The notes: generated by a model from the sequence alone, not told the origin. 64,000 bases of DNA from an uncultured Caulobacterales bacterium (GCA_903900155.1 CAIUMD010000055.1:1-64000), one strand, 5' to 3'; positions 15,716-26,667 are shown, counted from the stretch's first letter. Translations and numbers: made by a program.

Positions 15716-18218
15716 GGTCGACCTGACCAACTGCGACCGGGAGCCGATCCATATCCTGGGTTCGGTGCAGCCGTTCGGCTTCCTGCTGGCCGTCAATTCC
15801 GACTGGGTCGTGGTCCACGCCTCGACCACCAGCCTGCGGTATCTGGGCCTGACCCCCGAGGACCTGTTGGGCAGACCCCTGACCCAGGTGATGAGCGGCC
15901 ACGCCATCCACAACATTCGCGGCCGCCTGCAGATCATGCGCGGCGCCGACGCCGTCGAGCGAATGTTCGGCCAGCCCCTCGTCGACGGCGGCGAGGACTT
16001 CGACCTCGCCCTGCACTATTCCGGCCGCCTGCTGATCATCGAGGGCGAGCCCAGCCGGGCCGACGCCCTGATCGAGGCCGCCTCGGCCGTGCGCTCGATG
16101 ACGACGCGCATCGCCGCCCGCCCGACCTTCGAGGAGTTTTGCCACGAGGCCGCCCGCCAGGTCCGCGCCCTGACCGAATTCGACCGGGTCATGGTCTATC
16201 GCTTCAGCCACGACGGCGCGGGCGAGGTGATCGCCGAGTCGGTGCGGCCGGGCATCGGCTCGTTCCTGGGCCAGCGCTATCCGGCCCAGGACATCCCGGT
16301 CCAGGCGCGGGCGCTCTACGAGCGCAACTGGCTGCGGATCATCGCCGACGTCGACGCCGAGGTCTCGCCGATCATCCCGGAAGTCAGCCCCTCGGGTGAG
16401 CCGGTCGACCTGTCGATGAGCATGCTGCGGGCCGTCTCGCCGATCCACATCGAATATCTGCGCAACATGGGCGTGGCCGCCTCGCTGTCGATCTCGATCC
16501 TGCGCGACGGCAGGCTGTGGGGGCTGTTCGCCTGCCACCATTACGCGCCCAAGCACATCAGCTACGAGCGCCGCACGGCCGCCGAGCTGTTCGGCCAGCT
16601 GTTCTCGCTGACCCTGGAGAGTCGCGAGCGCGAGATCGAGACCCGAAAAATGGGCGAGGCCCGCAACCTGCACGACCGCATGATGAACGCGGTGGTCAAG
16701 GCCAATGCCGGAGCCGACAGCCTCAGCCCCTATCTCGACGACCTGTGTCGCCTGGTGCATTGCGACGGCCTGGCCCTGTGGCTGGAAGGGCGCCTGACCT
16801 TGCGCGACTCCACGCCCGACGCCAGCGACGTCCACACCCTGGTGCGGGTGCTGCGCGACAAGGACACCCATTCGGTGTTCACCACCAACGAGATCGCCAC
16901 CCTGCTGCCGTCGGCGGCGGCCTGGACGGGCAAGGCGGCGGGCATGATGGCCGTGCCGCTGTCGCGGGCCCCGCGCGACTACCTGATCTTCTTCCGCAAG
17001 GAGGAGGCGCAGACCGTGGTGTGGGCGGGCAAGCCGGCCAAGCTGGTCCAGGTGGGGCCGCTGGGCGACCGCCTGACCCCGCGCAAGAGCTTCGAGGCCT
17101 GGGAAGAGACCGTGCGCGGCCAGAGCCGCCCATGGACCGCCGTCGAGCGCTCCCTGGCCGAGAGCATGCGCGCCAGCCTGCTGGAGATCGTCTTCCGCCT
17201 GACCGACCTGGCCGACGAAGAGCGCCAGCGCGCCAACCAGCGCCAGGAGCTCTTGATCGCCGAGCTGAACCACCGGGTGCGCAACATCCTGGGTTTGATC
17301 CGGGGCCTGATCAGCCAGAGCCGGTCCGGCGTCGCCAGCGTCGAGGAGTTCGCCGAGGTGATCGGCGGCCGCGTCCAGGCCCTGGCCCGCGCCCACGACC
17401 AGATTACCCGCCATCAGTGGGGACCGGGCGCCCTCAGCGACCTGATCACCGCCGAAGCCGAGGCTTACCTCTCGAACAAGGCCGAGCGGGTGAAGCTGGA
17501 CGGCGCCCCGACCGCCCTGGCGCCCGAGGCCTTCTCGATCCTGTCCCTGGTCATCCACGAGTTGATGACCAACTCGGCCAAGTACGGCGCGCTCTGCGAC
17601 CAGCGCGGCCAGGTGACGATCGACTGGAAGCGCGACGCCAAGGGCGATCTGATCATCGACTGGCGCGAGAAGGACGGTCCGCTGGTCATCCCGCCCACCC
17701 GCCGGGGCTTCGGCTCGACCATCATCGAGCACTCGATCCCGCACGACCTGAACGGCGAGGTCGACCTGGACTACCGCCCCGAAGGCTTCCAGGCCCGCAT
17801 CCGCATCCCCGGCCGCTATGTCACCAGCGAGGGCGTCACCGCCACGGTCAACCAGCCGCGCCGCGCCGACACGCCCGTGCGCGCGCCCGAGAAGATGCTG
17901 GTGCTGGAAGACAATATGATCATCGCCCTCGATCTGGAGGACATGCTGGCCCGCCTGGGCGTCAAGCGGATCACCGTCGCATCCAGCGTCGCCCAGGCGA
18001 TGGACGCCCTGGCCGAAGGCCTGCCGCCGTTCGCGATCCTGGACGTCAATCTGGGCCAGGAGACCAGCTTCCCGGTGGCCGAGGCCCTGCAGGACGCCGG
18101 CGTCCCGTTCGCCTTCGGCACCGGCTTTGGCGACAGCGCCGCGTTCCCGGAGCGGTTCAAGGATGTACCGGTGCTGCAGAAGCCGTATAGCGCCGAGAGC
18201 GTGCGGGCGTTGTTTTAG
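15684..18218 (+). CDS. bphP: bacteriophytochrome HWE histidine kinase with C-terminal receiver
   Basis: An 844-residue red/far-red photoreceptor kinase. The biliverdin-binding Cys17 (LTNCDREPIHILGSVQPFG) precedes a PAS domain (about 20-110), a GAF domain (about 130-310; PAQDIPVQARALYERNWLR is the phytochrome signature) and a PHY domain (about 325-500). The kinase has the HWE-type H-box ELNHRVRN with His530, and N-box HELMTNSAKYG. A receiver domain from about 738 carries Asp787 (ILDVNLG). HWE kinases often feed PhyR-type stress signalling; whether this one does is unknown. Its stop overlaps the stop of the convergent gene. Confidence 0.93.
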   Translation: MSELAPMSGFEVDLTNCDREPIHILGSVQPFGFLLAVNSDWVVVHASTTSLRYLGLTPEDLLGRPLTQVMSGHAIHNIRGRLQIMRGADAVERMFGQPLVDGGEDFDLALHYSGRLLIIEGEPSRADALIEAASAVRSMTTRIAARPTFEEFCHEAARQVRALTEFDRVMVYRFSHDGAGEVIAESVRPGIGSFLGQRYPAQDIPVQARALYERNWLRIIADVDAEVSPIIPEVSPSGEPVDLSMSMLRAVSPIHIEYLRNMGVAASLSISILRDGRLWGLFACHHYAPKHISYERRTAAELFGQLFSLTLESREREIETRKMGEARNLHDRMMNAVVKANAGADSLSPYLDDLCRLVHCDGLALWLEGRLTLRDSTPDASDVHTLVRVLRDKDTHSVFTTNEIATLLPSAAAWTGKAAGMMAVPLSRAPRDYLIFFRKEEAQTVVWAGKPAKLVQVGPLGDRLTPRKSFEAWEETVRGQSRPWTAVERSLAESMRASLLEIVFRLTDLADEERQRANQRQELLIAELNHRVRNILGLIRGLISQSRSGVASVEEFAEVIGGRVQALARAHDQITRHQWGPGALSDLITAEAEAYLSNKAERVKLDGAPTALAPEAFSILSLVIHELMTNSAKYGALCDQRGQVTIDWKRDAKGDLIIDWREKDGPLVIPPTRRGFGSTIIEHSIPHDLNGEVDLDYRPEGFQARIRIPGRYVTSEGVTATVNQPRRADTPVRAPEKMLVLEDNMIIALDLEDMLARLGVKRITVASSVAQAMDALAEGLPPFAILDVNLGQETSFPVAEALQDAGVPFAFGTGFGDSAAFPERFKDVPVLQKPYSAESVRALF

Positions 18219-19843
18219 GGGGTCAGGCGCCCGCTGTAGCCGAAGATCACCCCGATCCACGGGTGGGCGACCAGCACGCGGAAACGATAGACGCCGTCGC
18301 GGGCGAAGGTGCGGGCGCGCACGCGCGGGGCCCAGGCGGCAGGCAGGGATAGCGGCCCGATGCGCCAGCCCTCGAACATCCACGAGAAGCCGCCGGGATA
18401 GTCCGCGGCGTGGAAGCGAAACGTCAGCGGCCCGGCCGTCTCCTCGAAGGCGTAGGCGTCCTCGCGGACCCGTTCGATGCGCGAGCGGAAGCGGCGGAGG
18501 CCGAACTGCCGGGTCCAGGTTTCGCCGGTCGCGTCGGGCGCGATGCTGACGGTGGTCTCGTGTCGCCCGGGCTCGGGTAGGCCTTGCAGCAGGCGCACCA
18601 GGCGGGCCGGGCCGCCGGCGCCACGTCCGCGCGCCCAGCCGATCAAGGTGCGGGTTGCACCGTCGTGAGCGTGTTGGACCGCCTCGGGCATTGAGAGGAG
18701 GCGCGGTCCCAACGCGCGAGGGAAGACGCCCTCGGCGCGGGGGAAGGCCATGTCGATGCGGGTGCGGATCGGGAAGAGCGCCAGCGGGGCCAGCAGGTCT
18801 TCCAGCGGCAGCAGGCCGACGCAAGGCGTGGCGCGAGGCGGACCGTCCAACCGGTTGTCGAGCAGGGCGCGCAGGATGGCGGCGGCGGGAGATGCGGGCG
18901 TGTTTGGTCCCGCGCCGGCCTCCGCCCACAATCCCCAGCGAGCACGGATCGACTGGCGCTGGGCGTCCTTGCCGACGGCCTCGACGACCATGCCGCCGCG
19001 ATCGGTCCCGAACCGCGCCAGCAGGTCAGCCAGGGCGCCCAGCGGCTTGGCGAAGGGCGCCAGGTCTCGGACCAGGCCCTTGCGCCGCATCCAGCCCAGC
19101 AGCGCCAGGCCGTGGTGGGCGATCGACAGCTCCAGGCCGGCCTCGAAGCGGCCGACATGGCGCGGCTTGTAGCGGCGCGGCAGCAGGTCGAGGTCCGGCG
19201 TCTCGGCCAGGGCGACCCAGCGGCGGCCCAGGCCGGGGAAGAGCTCTTGCCGAGAACCGCTCCAGCCCGGCCGCCGGGTCCAGGCCCCGGTCTCGAACAC
19301 CCGCACCGGCCGACCGGTCCACGAGAAGATCGCCGCGATCACGGATGGGCCGCGCGGCGCGTCGGCGCCGGGCGAGATGGCGGTGGTGACAGCGTCGATG
19401 CGGCTCCAGCCGGCGGTCAGGCGGTCCAGCGCCGCCGTGCTCAGGGCCGGGGTCGAGCTCGCCCCCGTGATCGCCCAGCGGCCCGAGGCGGCGACCGCTT
19501 CCGCCATGTCTTCGGGGAACTGTTCCACAAAAGCCCGGCCGTCGGCCAGGTCGACATAGTGTGCGCCGGCCGCCAGGGCCGCCCTGGCCAGGCGCAGGTC
19601 GCTGGTCTGGAAGGGCCCCGCGGCGTCGACCACGGCGAAGGCGGTGAGGCCCTCGGGCGCTTCGCGGTCGAAGGTCATGATCTCGATCGCCGCCGGGCTT
19701 TCGAGACGATCGCGCAACGCCTCCAGCGGCTCGCGGCGCCGGGCGGCCAGCACCAGGGTGACGTCCGGCCAACGGGCGATCATCGCGGCCAAACGCGCGC
19801 CGAAGACGCCGCTGGCGCCGACCAGGACGATGCGTCTTGTCAT
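18215..19843 (-). CDS. saccharopine dehydrogenase-like/DUF4166 fusion protein
   Basis: A 542-residue protein. The N-terminal Rossmann motif (RIVLVGASGVFGARLAAMIA) and the following about 350 residues resemble saccharopine dehydrogenase NADP-binding proteins. The C-terminal about 170 residues resemble DUF4166 (GDGATRTL-like start, FRFHAADYPGGFSWMFEGW). The reaction is unknown. It is the last gene of a three-gene minus-strand operon in which each start overlaps the previous stop by four bases. Its stop overlaps the bphP stop on the other strand. Confidence 0.72.
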   Translation of the reverse strand: MTRRIVLVGASGVFGARLAAMIARWPDVTLVLAARRREPLEALRDRLESPAAIEIMTFDREAPEGLTAFAVVDAAGPFQTSDLRLARAALAAGAHYVDLADGRAFVEQFPEDMAEAVAASGRWAITGASSTPALSTAALDRLTAGWSRIDAVTTAISPGADAPRGPSVIAAIFSWTGRPVRVFETGAWTRRPGWSGSRQELFPGLGRRWVALAETPDLDLLPRRYKPRHVGRFEAGLELSIAHHGLALLGWMRRKGLVRDLAPFAKPLGALADLLARFGTDRGGMVVEAVGKDAQRQSIRARWGLWAEAGAGPNTPASPAAAILRALLDNRLDGPPRATPCVGLLPLEDLLAPLALFPIRTRIDMAFPRAEGVFPRALGPRLLSMPEAVQHAHDGATRTLIGWARGRGAGGPARLVRLLQGLPEPGRHETTVSIAPDATGETWTRQFGLRRFRSRIERVREDAYAFEETAGPLTFRFHAADYPGGFSWMFEGWRIGPLSLPAAWAPRVRARTFARDGVYRFRVLVAHPWIGVIFGYSGRLTP

Positions 19844-20250
19844 TCCTGGATGAACCGCGCCCGCTGCCCCTCTGTCGGGACCATGCAGCGATCCTTCTTG
19901 CCCATCAGCCGGTAGCGGTTTCTGGCGATCCAGTCATAGGCCGCATCCGCAGGCCCCCGCGGCAAGCGATCAATGAGCGCCAGCCACCGCCAGGGCGGGT
20001 CCAGCCGGCGCAGCAGCGCGCCGATGGCGGCGGTCTTGGCCAGGGCCTGGCCGTGGTCGAGGAACAGGAAGCTTTCCGGCGTCTCGGGGTCGATGCCGTG
20101 CTTCAACGCCAGCTCGCGGCCATACGGCGACTGAATAGGCGTAAAGCGGATGACGCCCTTGCGGTCCAGGCGCAGCACCGCCTGCACCGAGCCCGCGCAG
20201 AAATTGCAGACGCCGTCGAACAGCCACAGGCCGTCGGGTTCTTCGCTCAT
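19840..20250 (-). CDS. DCC family (DUF393) thiol-disulfide oxidoreductase-like protein
   Basis: A 136-residue protein with the DCC-family N-terminus LWLFDGVCNFCAGSVQAVLR: the D-x-x-C-x-x-C motif gives a possible redox pair. VIRFTPIQSPYGRELALKHG follows as in the family. No signal peptide is seen, so it is cytoplasmic or membrane-associated. The start overlaps the stop of the SRPBCC gene by four bases (ATGA), and its stop overlaps the start of the next gene the same way. The reaction is not established for the family. Confidence 0.82.
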   Translation of the reverse strand: MSEEPDGLWLFDGVCNFCAGSVQAVLRLDRKGVIRFTPIQSPYGRELALKHGIDPETPESFLFLDHGQALAKTAAIGALLRRLDPPWRWLALIDRLPRGPADAAYDWIARNRYRLMGKKDRCMVPTEGQRARFIQE

Positions 20251-20804
20251 CGCCCCTCGCACTCGCGCCGCAGGGCCTTCAGCGAGCTGGGCACGTCCTT
20301 GCGCATCATGGCGCTGATCATGCCGGCGGGAACGGCGAAAGGCGCGCTGGCCCACATGTCGTAGGTGACGCGGGTGCGCAGTCCCCCATCCAGCGGCTCC
20401 AGTCGCCATGAGCCGTCGCAGGCCCGGATGTCGCCGCCGATGCAGGTGAAATGGATCTCGCGATCGGGGGTCAGGGTCACGCGCGAGGTCGAGCGCATTG
20501 TCGGCAGGAAGAAGCTCCAGCGCACCGTGTGCTCGCGGATCTCGGTCCCGTCCGGGGCGCGCGAGACGACGCGGCAGCTCTTGACGCCGGGGCTCATCCG
20601 GGCGGCGCGGTCGCAGTCCAGGATGATGCGGAACACCACGCTGGGCGGGGCGGCGATGTCGACGCTGGCTCGGACCATGCCGCGACCGTGATTGTCGGCC
20701 TGGGCCTCGACCGTGATGCCGTCGCCCTTCAGGTCCCATTCGGCGTCAGCCCGCGCCGGGCCGGCGAGGGTCAGGATCGCGAGAAGGGGAACAAGCCGGC
20801 GCAT
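20247..20804 (-). CDS. exported SRPBCC/START-like lipid-binding fold protein
   Basis: A 185-residue protein with a signal peptide (MRRLVPLLAILTLAGPARAD) and an SRPBCC (START-like) fold pattern: SVDIAAPPSVVFRIILDCDR near 40-60, MSPGVKSCRVVS, and VTYDMWASAPFAVP near the end. These proteins bind hydrophobic ligands; the ligand is unknown. The ATG at 20804 is preferred to a TTG at 20813. It is the first gene of the tightly overlapping operon with the DCC and DUF4166 proteins, which suggests a shared envelope or lipid-related task, but this is inference. Confidence 0.75.
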   Translation of the reverse strand: MRRLVPLLAILTLAGPARADAEWDLKGDGITVEAQADNHGRGMVRASVDIAAPPSVVFRIILDCDRAARMSPGVKSCRVVSRAPDGTEIREHTVRWSFFLPTMRSTSRVTLTPDREIHFTCIGGDIRACDGSWRLEPLDGGLRTRVTYDMWASAPFAVPAGMISAMMRKDVPSSLKALRRECEGR

Positions 20805-20838
20805 CACACTCAAGCTAACGCAGCCGGCTTACCGATGG

Positions 20839-22779
<1,941 letters not shown>

Positions 22780-22911
22780 GCCGTCTACTCCCTTGGTCTT
22801 GTTGCGGCGGAGTTATGCCCGGCGGGGGCAGCGGTGCAAGCAGACCAATGCGGTTTCTTGCGTCAACGCCACGCGAGGTCCAGATGAGAGGCGTATCCTA
22901 GGAGTTTTCCC

Positions 22912-23667
22912 ATGCTGCTCGCGCTTTCCACCTGGTCCGAGATCGAACAACGGCTGAAGACCAGCCAGACCGTTGTCGTGCCGATCGGCTCCAACGAGCA
23001 GCATGGACCGACGGGCCTCCTCGGCACCGACTGGCTGTGTCCGGAGATCATCGCCCACGAGGCCAGCAAGCGGGCGGGCGACAAGATCCTGGTGGCTCCG
23101 ACCTTCAATATCGGCATGGCCCAGCATCACCTGGCCTTCCCGGGCACCATCTTCCTGCGGCCCTCGACCTTCATCGCCGCGATCGGCGACTGGGTGCGGT
23201 CGCTGGGCGCGCACGGCTTTACGCGAATCTATTTCCTGAACGGCCACGGCGGCAATGTCGCCTCGATCGAGGCGGCGTTCTCGGAGATCTATGCCGACTA
23301 CAGCTTCCGCGGGGCCCGCAGCCCCTTCGCCCTGAAGCTGAAGAACTGGTGGGACCTGACCGGCGTCAACGCCCTGGCCAACCGCCAGTTTCCCGTCGGT
23401 CATGGCAGCCATGCCACCCCGTCCGAGATCGCCGTGACCCAGTGGGCCTATCCGGAGACGATCAAGACCACGGCCTATGCGCCGAAGATCGCGCCGACGG
23501 GTCCGATCCGCGAGGCCCTGGACTTCCGCGCCCGCTACGCCGACGGCCGCATGGGCTCGGACCCGGCCCAGGCCACGCCCGAGAAGGGCGGCGAACTGGT
23601 GGACATGGCCGCCAACGCCCTGCTGGAAGACATCGCCGCGTTCGGGGCCGAGAAGGCGCCGGCTTAG
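22912..23667 (+). CDS. creatininase family amidohydrolase
   Basis: A 251-residue metal-dependent amidohydrolase of the creatininase superfamily. Likely metal ligands are in GSNEQHGPTGLLGTDW (Glu, His, Asp), HGGN (IYFLNGHGGNVASIEAAF) and a downstream Glu; GHGSHATPSEIAVT is also conserved. The true substrate in a chromosomal setting like this is often not creatinine, and nothing nearby points to creatine metabolism. AGGAG at 22900-22904 supports the ATG. It is followed by a family A repeat. Confidence 0.83.
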   Translation: MLLALSTWSEIEQRLKTSQTVVVPIGSNEQHGPTGLLGTDWLCPEIIAHEASKRAGDKILVAPTFNIGMAQHHLAFPGTIFLRPSTFIAAIGDWVRSLGAHGFTRIYFLNGHGGNVASIEAAFSEIYADYSFRGARSPFALKLKNWWDLTGVNALANRQFPVGHGSHATPSEIAVTQWAYPETIKTTAYAPKIAPTGPIREALDFRARYADGRMGSDPAQATPEKGGELVDMAANALLEDIAAFGAEKAPA

Positions 23668-23682
23668 GCGGTGGGGCCGAAA

Positions 23683-23768
23683 CCTCGTCCTTCGACAGGC
23701 TCAGGATGAGGTTTCTTACGGGCCGGCCTCAAAAGTAGTCCTCATCCTGAGCCTGTCGAAGGACGAGG
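23683..23768. repeat. dispersed palindromic repeat, family A copy 2
   Basis: 29-base arms at 23683-23711 (contains GTCCTTCGACAGGCTCAGGA) and 23740-23768 (contains TCCTGAGCCTGTCGAAGGAC) flank a 28-base spacer. It lies between convergent genes (creatininase and the XdhC-like gene), where a transcript-ending role would fit. Confidence 0.9.
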
Positions 23769-23776
23769 ACGGGCCC

Positions 23777-24751
23777 TCAGGCTTCTACCGCGCGCCGCTC
23801 CAAAGCCGGCTGGCCGTGGCGCGCGGCCATGATCTCGCCGATCACGGCCACAGCCACCTCGAACGGCGCCTTGCCGCCCAGGTCGAGGCCGATCGGGGCG
23901 CGCAGCTTGGCCAGGTCGCGGTCGGCCAGCCCGGCCGCCTTCAGCCGCGCCAGCCGCTCGGGCAGTCGCCGCCGCGCGCCCAGCAGGCCGACATAGGGCG
24001 CGGGCGAGGGCAGGGCGGCCAGCAGGGCGGCGTGATCCAGCTCCAGGTCGTGGCCGCAGACGGCGACGGCGGTCCAGGCGTCGAGACCGATCGCCGCCAG
24101 GGCGTCCTCGGCCGCTTCGCGACGATAGGCGACGCCCGGCAGCGGCGGCGGCCGGATCGGGCCCTTGGGCCGCACCAGGGTGGTCTCGAACCCCGACTGC
24201 GCGCCCAGGCTGGCCACCGCCAGGGCGGTCGGGTCGCCGCCCAGCACCACCAGGCGCGGCACGGGTTCATAGCTGCGGCCAAACGACTCAGGCCAGGGCA
24301 GGATAGGGACCGCCGAACAGGCGCGGCGGACGCCGTCGCTGGCCCAATAGGCCGTCCGCCGGACGTCCGCCAGCGCCAGCAGTTCGGCGACGGCCGGATC
24401 GCCGGGCGCAATCTTCTCGACCAGGATCTCGATCCGCGCGCCGCACAGCAGGCGGATGTCCGGCCAGGGACTGCCTTCGCCGTAGATCAGGCGTCGCGGC
24501 TGGCCGTTAGTCAGGCAAGCCCGCGCGTGCGTCTCGACATCGGCCTCGATGCAACCTCCGGAGAGGAAACCCGAAACAATATTTTCGCCGAACACCATCT
24601 GCGCGCCGACCGGACGCGGGCCGCCGCCGCCGAGCGCGACGATCGTGGCGAGGGCGGCCGGACCTCGCAAAAGCCCGGCGGACAAGGCCGGGCGGGCGTC
24701 GTCGGCCAGGCCGTGCATCGGCCAGGCGTCGTCGGAGGGCGTGTCGGTCAT
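23777..24751 (-). CDS. XdhC/CoxF family protein
   Basis: A 324-residue protein of the XdhC family, which helps insert or sulfurate molybdenum cofactor in xanthine dehydrogenase-type enzymes. The N-terminal domain has RPVGAQMVFGENIVSGFLSG followed by GGCIEADV, the family hallmark. The C-terminal Rossmann domain includes RLVVLGGDPTALAVASLGAQ and VGLLGARRRLPERL. The ATG at 24751 is the natural start; a much longer frame to 25417 is a shadow. No xanthine dehydrogenase genes lie in the window, so its partner is elsewhere. It is divergent from the aldo/keto reductase gene. Confidence 0.85.
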   Translation of the reverse strand: MTDTPSDDAWPMHGLADDARPALSAGLLRGPAALATIVALGGGGPRPVGAQMVFGENIVSGFLSGGCIEADVETHARACLTNGQPRRLIYGEGSPWPDIRLLCGARIEILVEKIAPGDPAVAELLALADVRRTAYWASDGVRRACSAVPILPWPESFGRSYEPVPRLVVLGGDPTALAVASLGAQSGFETTLVRPKGPIRPPPLPGVAYRREAAEDALAAIGLDAWTAVAVCGHDLELDHAALLAALPSPAPYVGLLGARRRLPERLARLKAAGLADRDLAKLRAPIGLDLGGKAPFEVAVAVIGEIMAARHGQPALERRAVEA

Positions 24752-24844
24752 CGCGGGGATGTTAACGCCTCGGCAAGTTTCCAGAAACCGGATGTTCAAA
24801 CCTTGGCGCGTACCGTTCGCGTCTGTTGGTGTTTTCGCGCACGG

Positions 24845-25729
24845 ATGGCGATGTCCATTTCGGTCACAAAACTCGGTCTGGCGGCGGCCCAGTTCGGCCT
24901 CGACGGCGGTAGCTCGTCGGCGCCGCGCGGTCGTTCGCCTGAAGCCGAAGCGCGCGACATCCTCAATATCGCCGCCCGCGCCCGCCTGTCGGTGCTGGAC
25001 GCCTCTGGCCTGTTCGGCCGCGCCGAGACCCTGCTGGGCGACCTGATCCCGCGCCCGGCGCCATTCCGCATCACATTGGCGACGGCCCGGGCCGATCGCG
25101 GTCCCGACTATGTCGAGGCCGAGGCCCGCGCCAGCCTGCGCCGCATCGGCGTCGAGCGCGCCGATTCGATCGTCGTCCACTCGCCTTCGGAACTGTGCGG
25201 CCCGCACGGCCAGGCCCTGTGGGACCGCCTGCATCGCCTGAAGGACCAGGGCCTGTTCGCCAAGATCGGCGTCGCGGCCCACGCCACCGACGATCCGGTC
25301 GGCGTCGCCCGTCGCTTCAAGCCCGACATCCTGCAAGCCCCGGCCAGCCTGCTCGACCAGCGCCTGCTGGCCGACGGCTCGCTGCAACGCATCGCCGGCA
25401 TGGGCGTCGAGGTGCATCTGCGCTCGATCTTCCTGAACGGCCTGCTGTTCCTGCCGCCCGATCGCGTCCCGGCCCAGCTGAAGGGCGCCTCGGGCCGCCT
25501 GTCGCGCGTGCGCCGGATGATCGCCGAAGGCCGCTCGGACCCGCTCCAGGCCGCCCTGGGCTTTGCTCTGTCGCGCCCCGAGGGCTCGGCCGTGCTGGTC
25601 GGCGTCAACTCGGCCGCCGAACTCTCCGCGGTGGTGGCCGCCGCCTCGAGCCCGCCGCCGGACCTCGACTGGGACGAGATGGCCATCGACGATCCGGTCG
25701 CGCTCGACCCGCGACGTTGGGTCGCCTGA
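24845..25729 (+). CDS. aldo/keto reductase family protein
   Basis: A 294-residue aldo/keto reductase-like protein. TKLGLAAAQFGLDGG opens the barrel, LSVLDASGLFGRAETLLGD matches the D-x-x-x-x-YG-x-(A/S)-E region, and DSIVVHSPSELCGP corresponds to the strand with the catalytic His. A Phe (LFGRAE) stands where the usual catalytic Tyr would be (YG), so catalysis may differ. Start choice is between ATG 24845 and ATG 24851. A terminator and a cytidylyltransferase gene follow, which suggests a sugar-nucleotide or glycan pathway, but this is inferred. Confidence 0.78.
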   Translation: MAMSISVTKLGLAAAQFGLDGGSSSAPRGRSPEAEARDILNIAARARLSVLDASGLFGRAETLLGDLIPRPAPFRITLATARADRGPDYVEAEARASLRRIGVERADSIVVHSPSELCGPHGQALWDRLHRLKDQGLFAKIGVAAHATDDPVGVARRFKPDILQAPASLLDQRLLADGSLQRIAGMGVEVHLRSIFLNGLLFLPPDRVPAQLKGASGRLSRVRRMIAEGRSDPLQAALGFALSRPEGSAVLVGVNSAAELSAVVAAASSPPPDLDWDEMAIDDPVALDPRRWVA

Positions 25730-25757
25730 TCCACCTCTAGAATCACCGGCGACAGTG

Positions 25758-25783
25758 AAGGCGGCTCAACCAGCCGCCTTTTT
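25758..25783 (+). terminator. intrinsic terminator after aldo/keto reductase gene
   Basis: Perfect 9-bp stem AAGGCGGCT, loop CAACC, AGCCGCCTT, followed by TTT. It separates the reductase from the cytidylyltransferase transcript. Confidence 0.8.
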
Positions 25784-25896
25784 CGCGCGCCTCGGTGTCC
25801 GCGAATTAAGCATGCTGGTTAGCGACCTATAAGCTTCTGATTCACATCGGTTTTATGGTTCTGGTCTAGCTTGCTTCCGAGATAGGGAGACGCGTC

Positions 25897-26601
25897 ATGA
25901 TCCTCGCCGTCCTGCAAGCCCGCATGGGTTCGTCCCGCCTGCCGGGCAAGTCGATGGCCACCCTTCGCGGTGAGCCGATGATCGTGCGCCAGCTGGAACG
26001 CCTGCGCGGCGCGCGCTGCCTCTCGAAGATCATCGTCGCCACCAGCAACGAGACGGTCGACGACGCCCTGGCCGGCTTCCTGGTCTCGCGCGGCCACACC
26101 GTGCATCGCGGGGCCGGCGCCGACATTCTCGCGAGGATCGCCCGCTGCGCCGAGGCGATCAGCGCGGTCAGCCACGTGGTCCGCCTGAAGGGCGACGCGC
26201 CGTTCATGGATCCGGGGATCATCGACGATGCCGTCCGCATGGCCCTGGCCAGCGGCGCCGACTACACCTCCAACCGCGTGCATCGCACCTTCCCGGCCGG
26301 TCTCGAGGTCGAGGTGATCAAGGCCAATGTGCTGCGCGACGCGGCCGCCGAGGAACGCGACCCGCAGGCCCGCATCTCGCCGACCGCCGCCATCCGCAAC
26401 CAGCCCCAGCGCTGGAGCCAAGCCCACCTGCGCGCGCCGCGCGACTGGTCGCGCCTGGACTGGCGGGTCAAGACCGCCGCGGACCTGGCCTTCGCCCGCT
26501 CGGTCTATGACGCCCTGCATCCGGTCGACCCGGACTTCCGGATGACCGACGTGCTGGACATGGTCGAGAGCCGCCTGGACATCGGCCGCTTCGCGGCCTG
26601 A
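25897..26601 (+). CDS. SpsF-type cytidylyltransferase (glycan biosynthesis)
   Basis: A 234-residue nucleotidyltransferase with the N-terminal motif ILAVLQARMGSSRLPGKSMA (residues 2-21), typical of SpsF/acylneuraminate cytidylyltransferases that activate sugars with CTP. VRLKGDAPFMDPGIIDDAV carries the metal-binding Asp. YTSNRVHRTFPAGLEVEVI is also typical. The sugar is unknown; related proteins act in nonulosonic-acid pathways used for surface or flagellin glycosylation. It has its own upstream region of about 110 bases after a terminator, and a bidirectional terminator follows. Confidence 0.85.
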   Translation: MILAVLQARMGSSRLPGKSMATLRGEPMIVRQLERLRGARCLSKIIVATSNETVDDALAGFLVSRGHTVHRGAGADILARIARCAEAISAVSHVVRLKGDAPFMDPGIIDDAVRMALASGADYTSNRVHRTFPAGLEVEVIKANVLRDAAAEERDPQARISPTAAIRNQPQRWSQAHLRAPRDWSRLDWRVKTAADLAFARSVYDALHPVDPDFRMTDVLDMVESRLDIGRFAA

Positions 26602-26621
26602 TCTCCCAGGCTCCAGATACA

Positions 26622-26657
26622 AGAAGGGCGCCGTGCGAAGCCGCGCGGCGCCCTTCT
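26622..26657. terminator. bidirectional terminator between convergent genes
   Basis: A perfect 12-bp inverted repeat (AGAAGGGCGCCG and CGGCGCCCTTCT) with a 12-base loop lies between the cytidylyltransferase stop (26601) and the ald stop (26668). It can serve both strands, though T runs are short. Confidence 0.75.
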
Positions 26658-26667
26658 GCCCTTGGGG

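Noticed and set aside
15240-18929. A 1229-codon minus-strand frame across bphP
   Set aside because: No recognisable domain; bphP on the plus strand has PAS, GAF, PHY, kinase and receiver motifs.
25806-25825. TTAA-like pair resembling a CtrA box before the cytidylyltransferase gene
   Set aside because: Spacing and the second half-site do not match TTAA-N7-TTAA.
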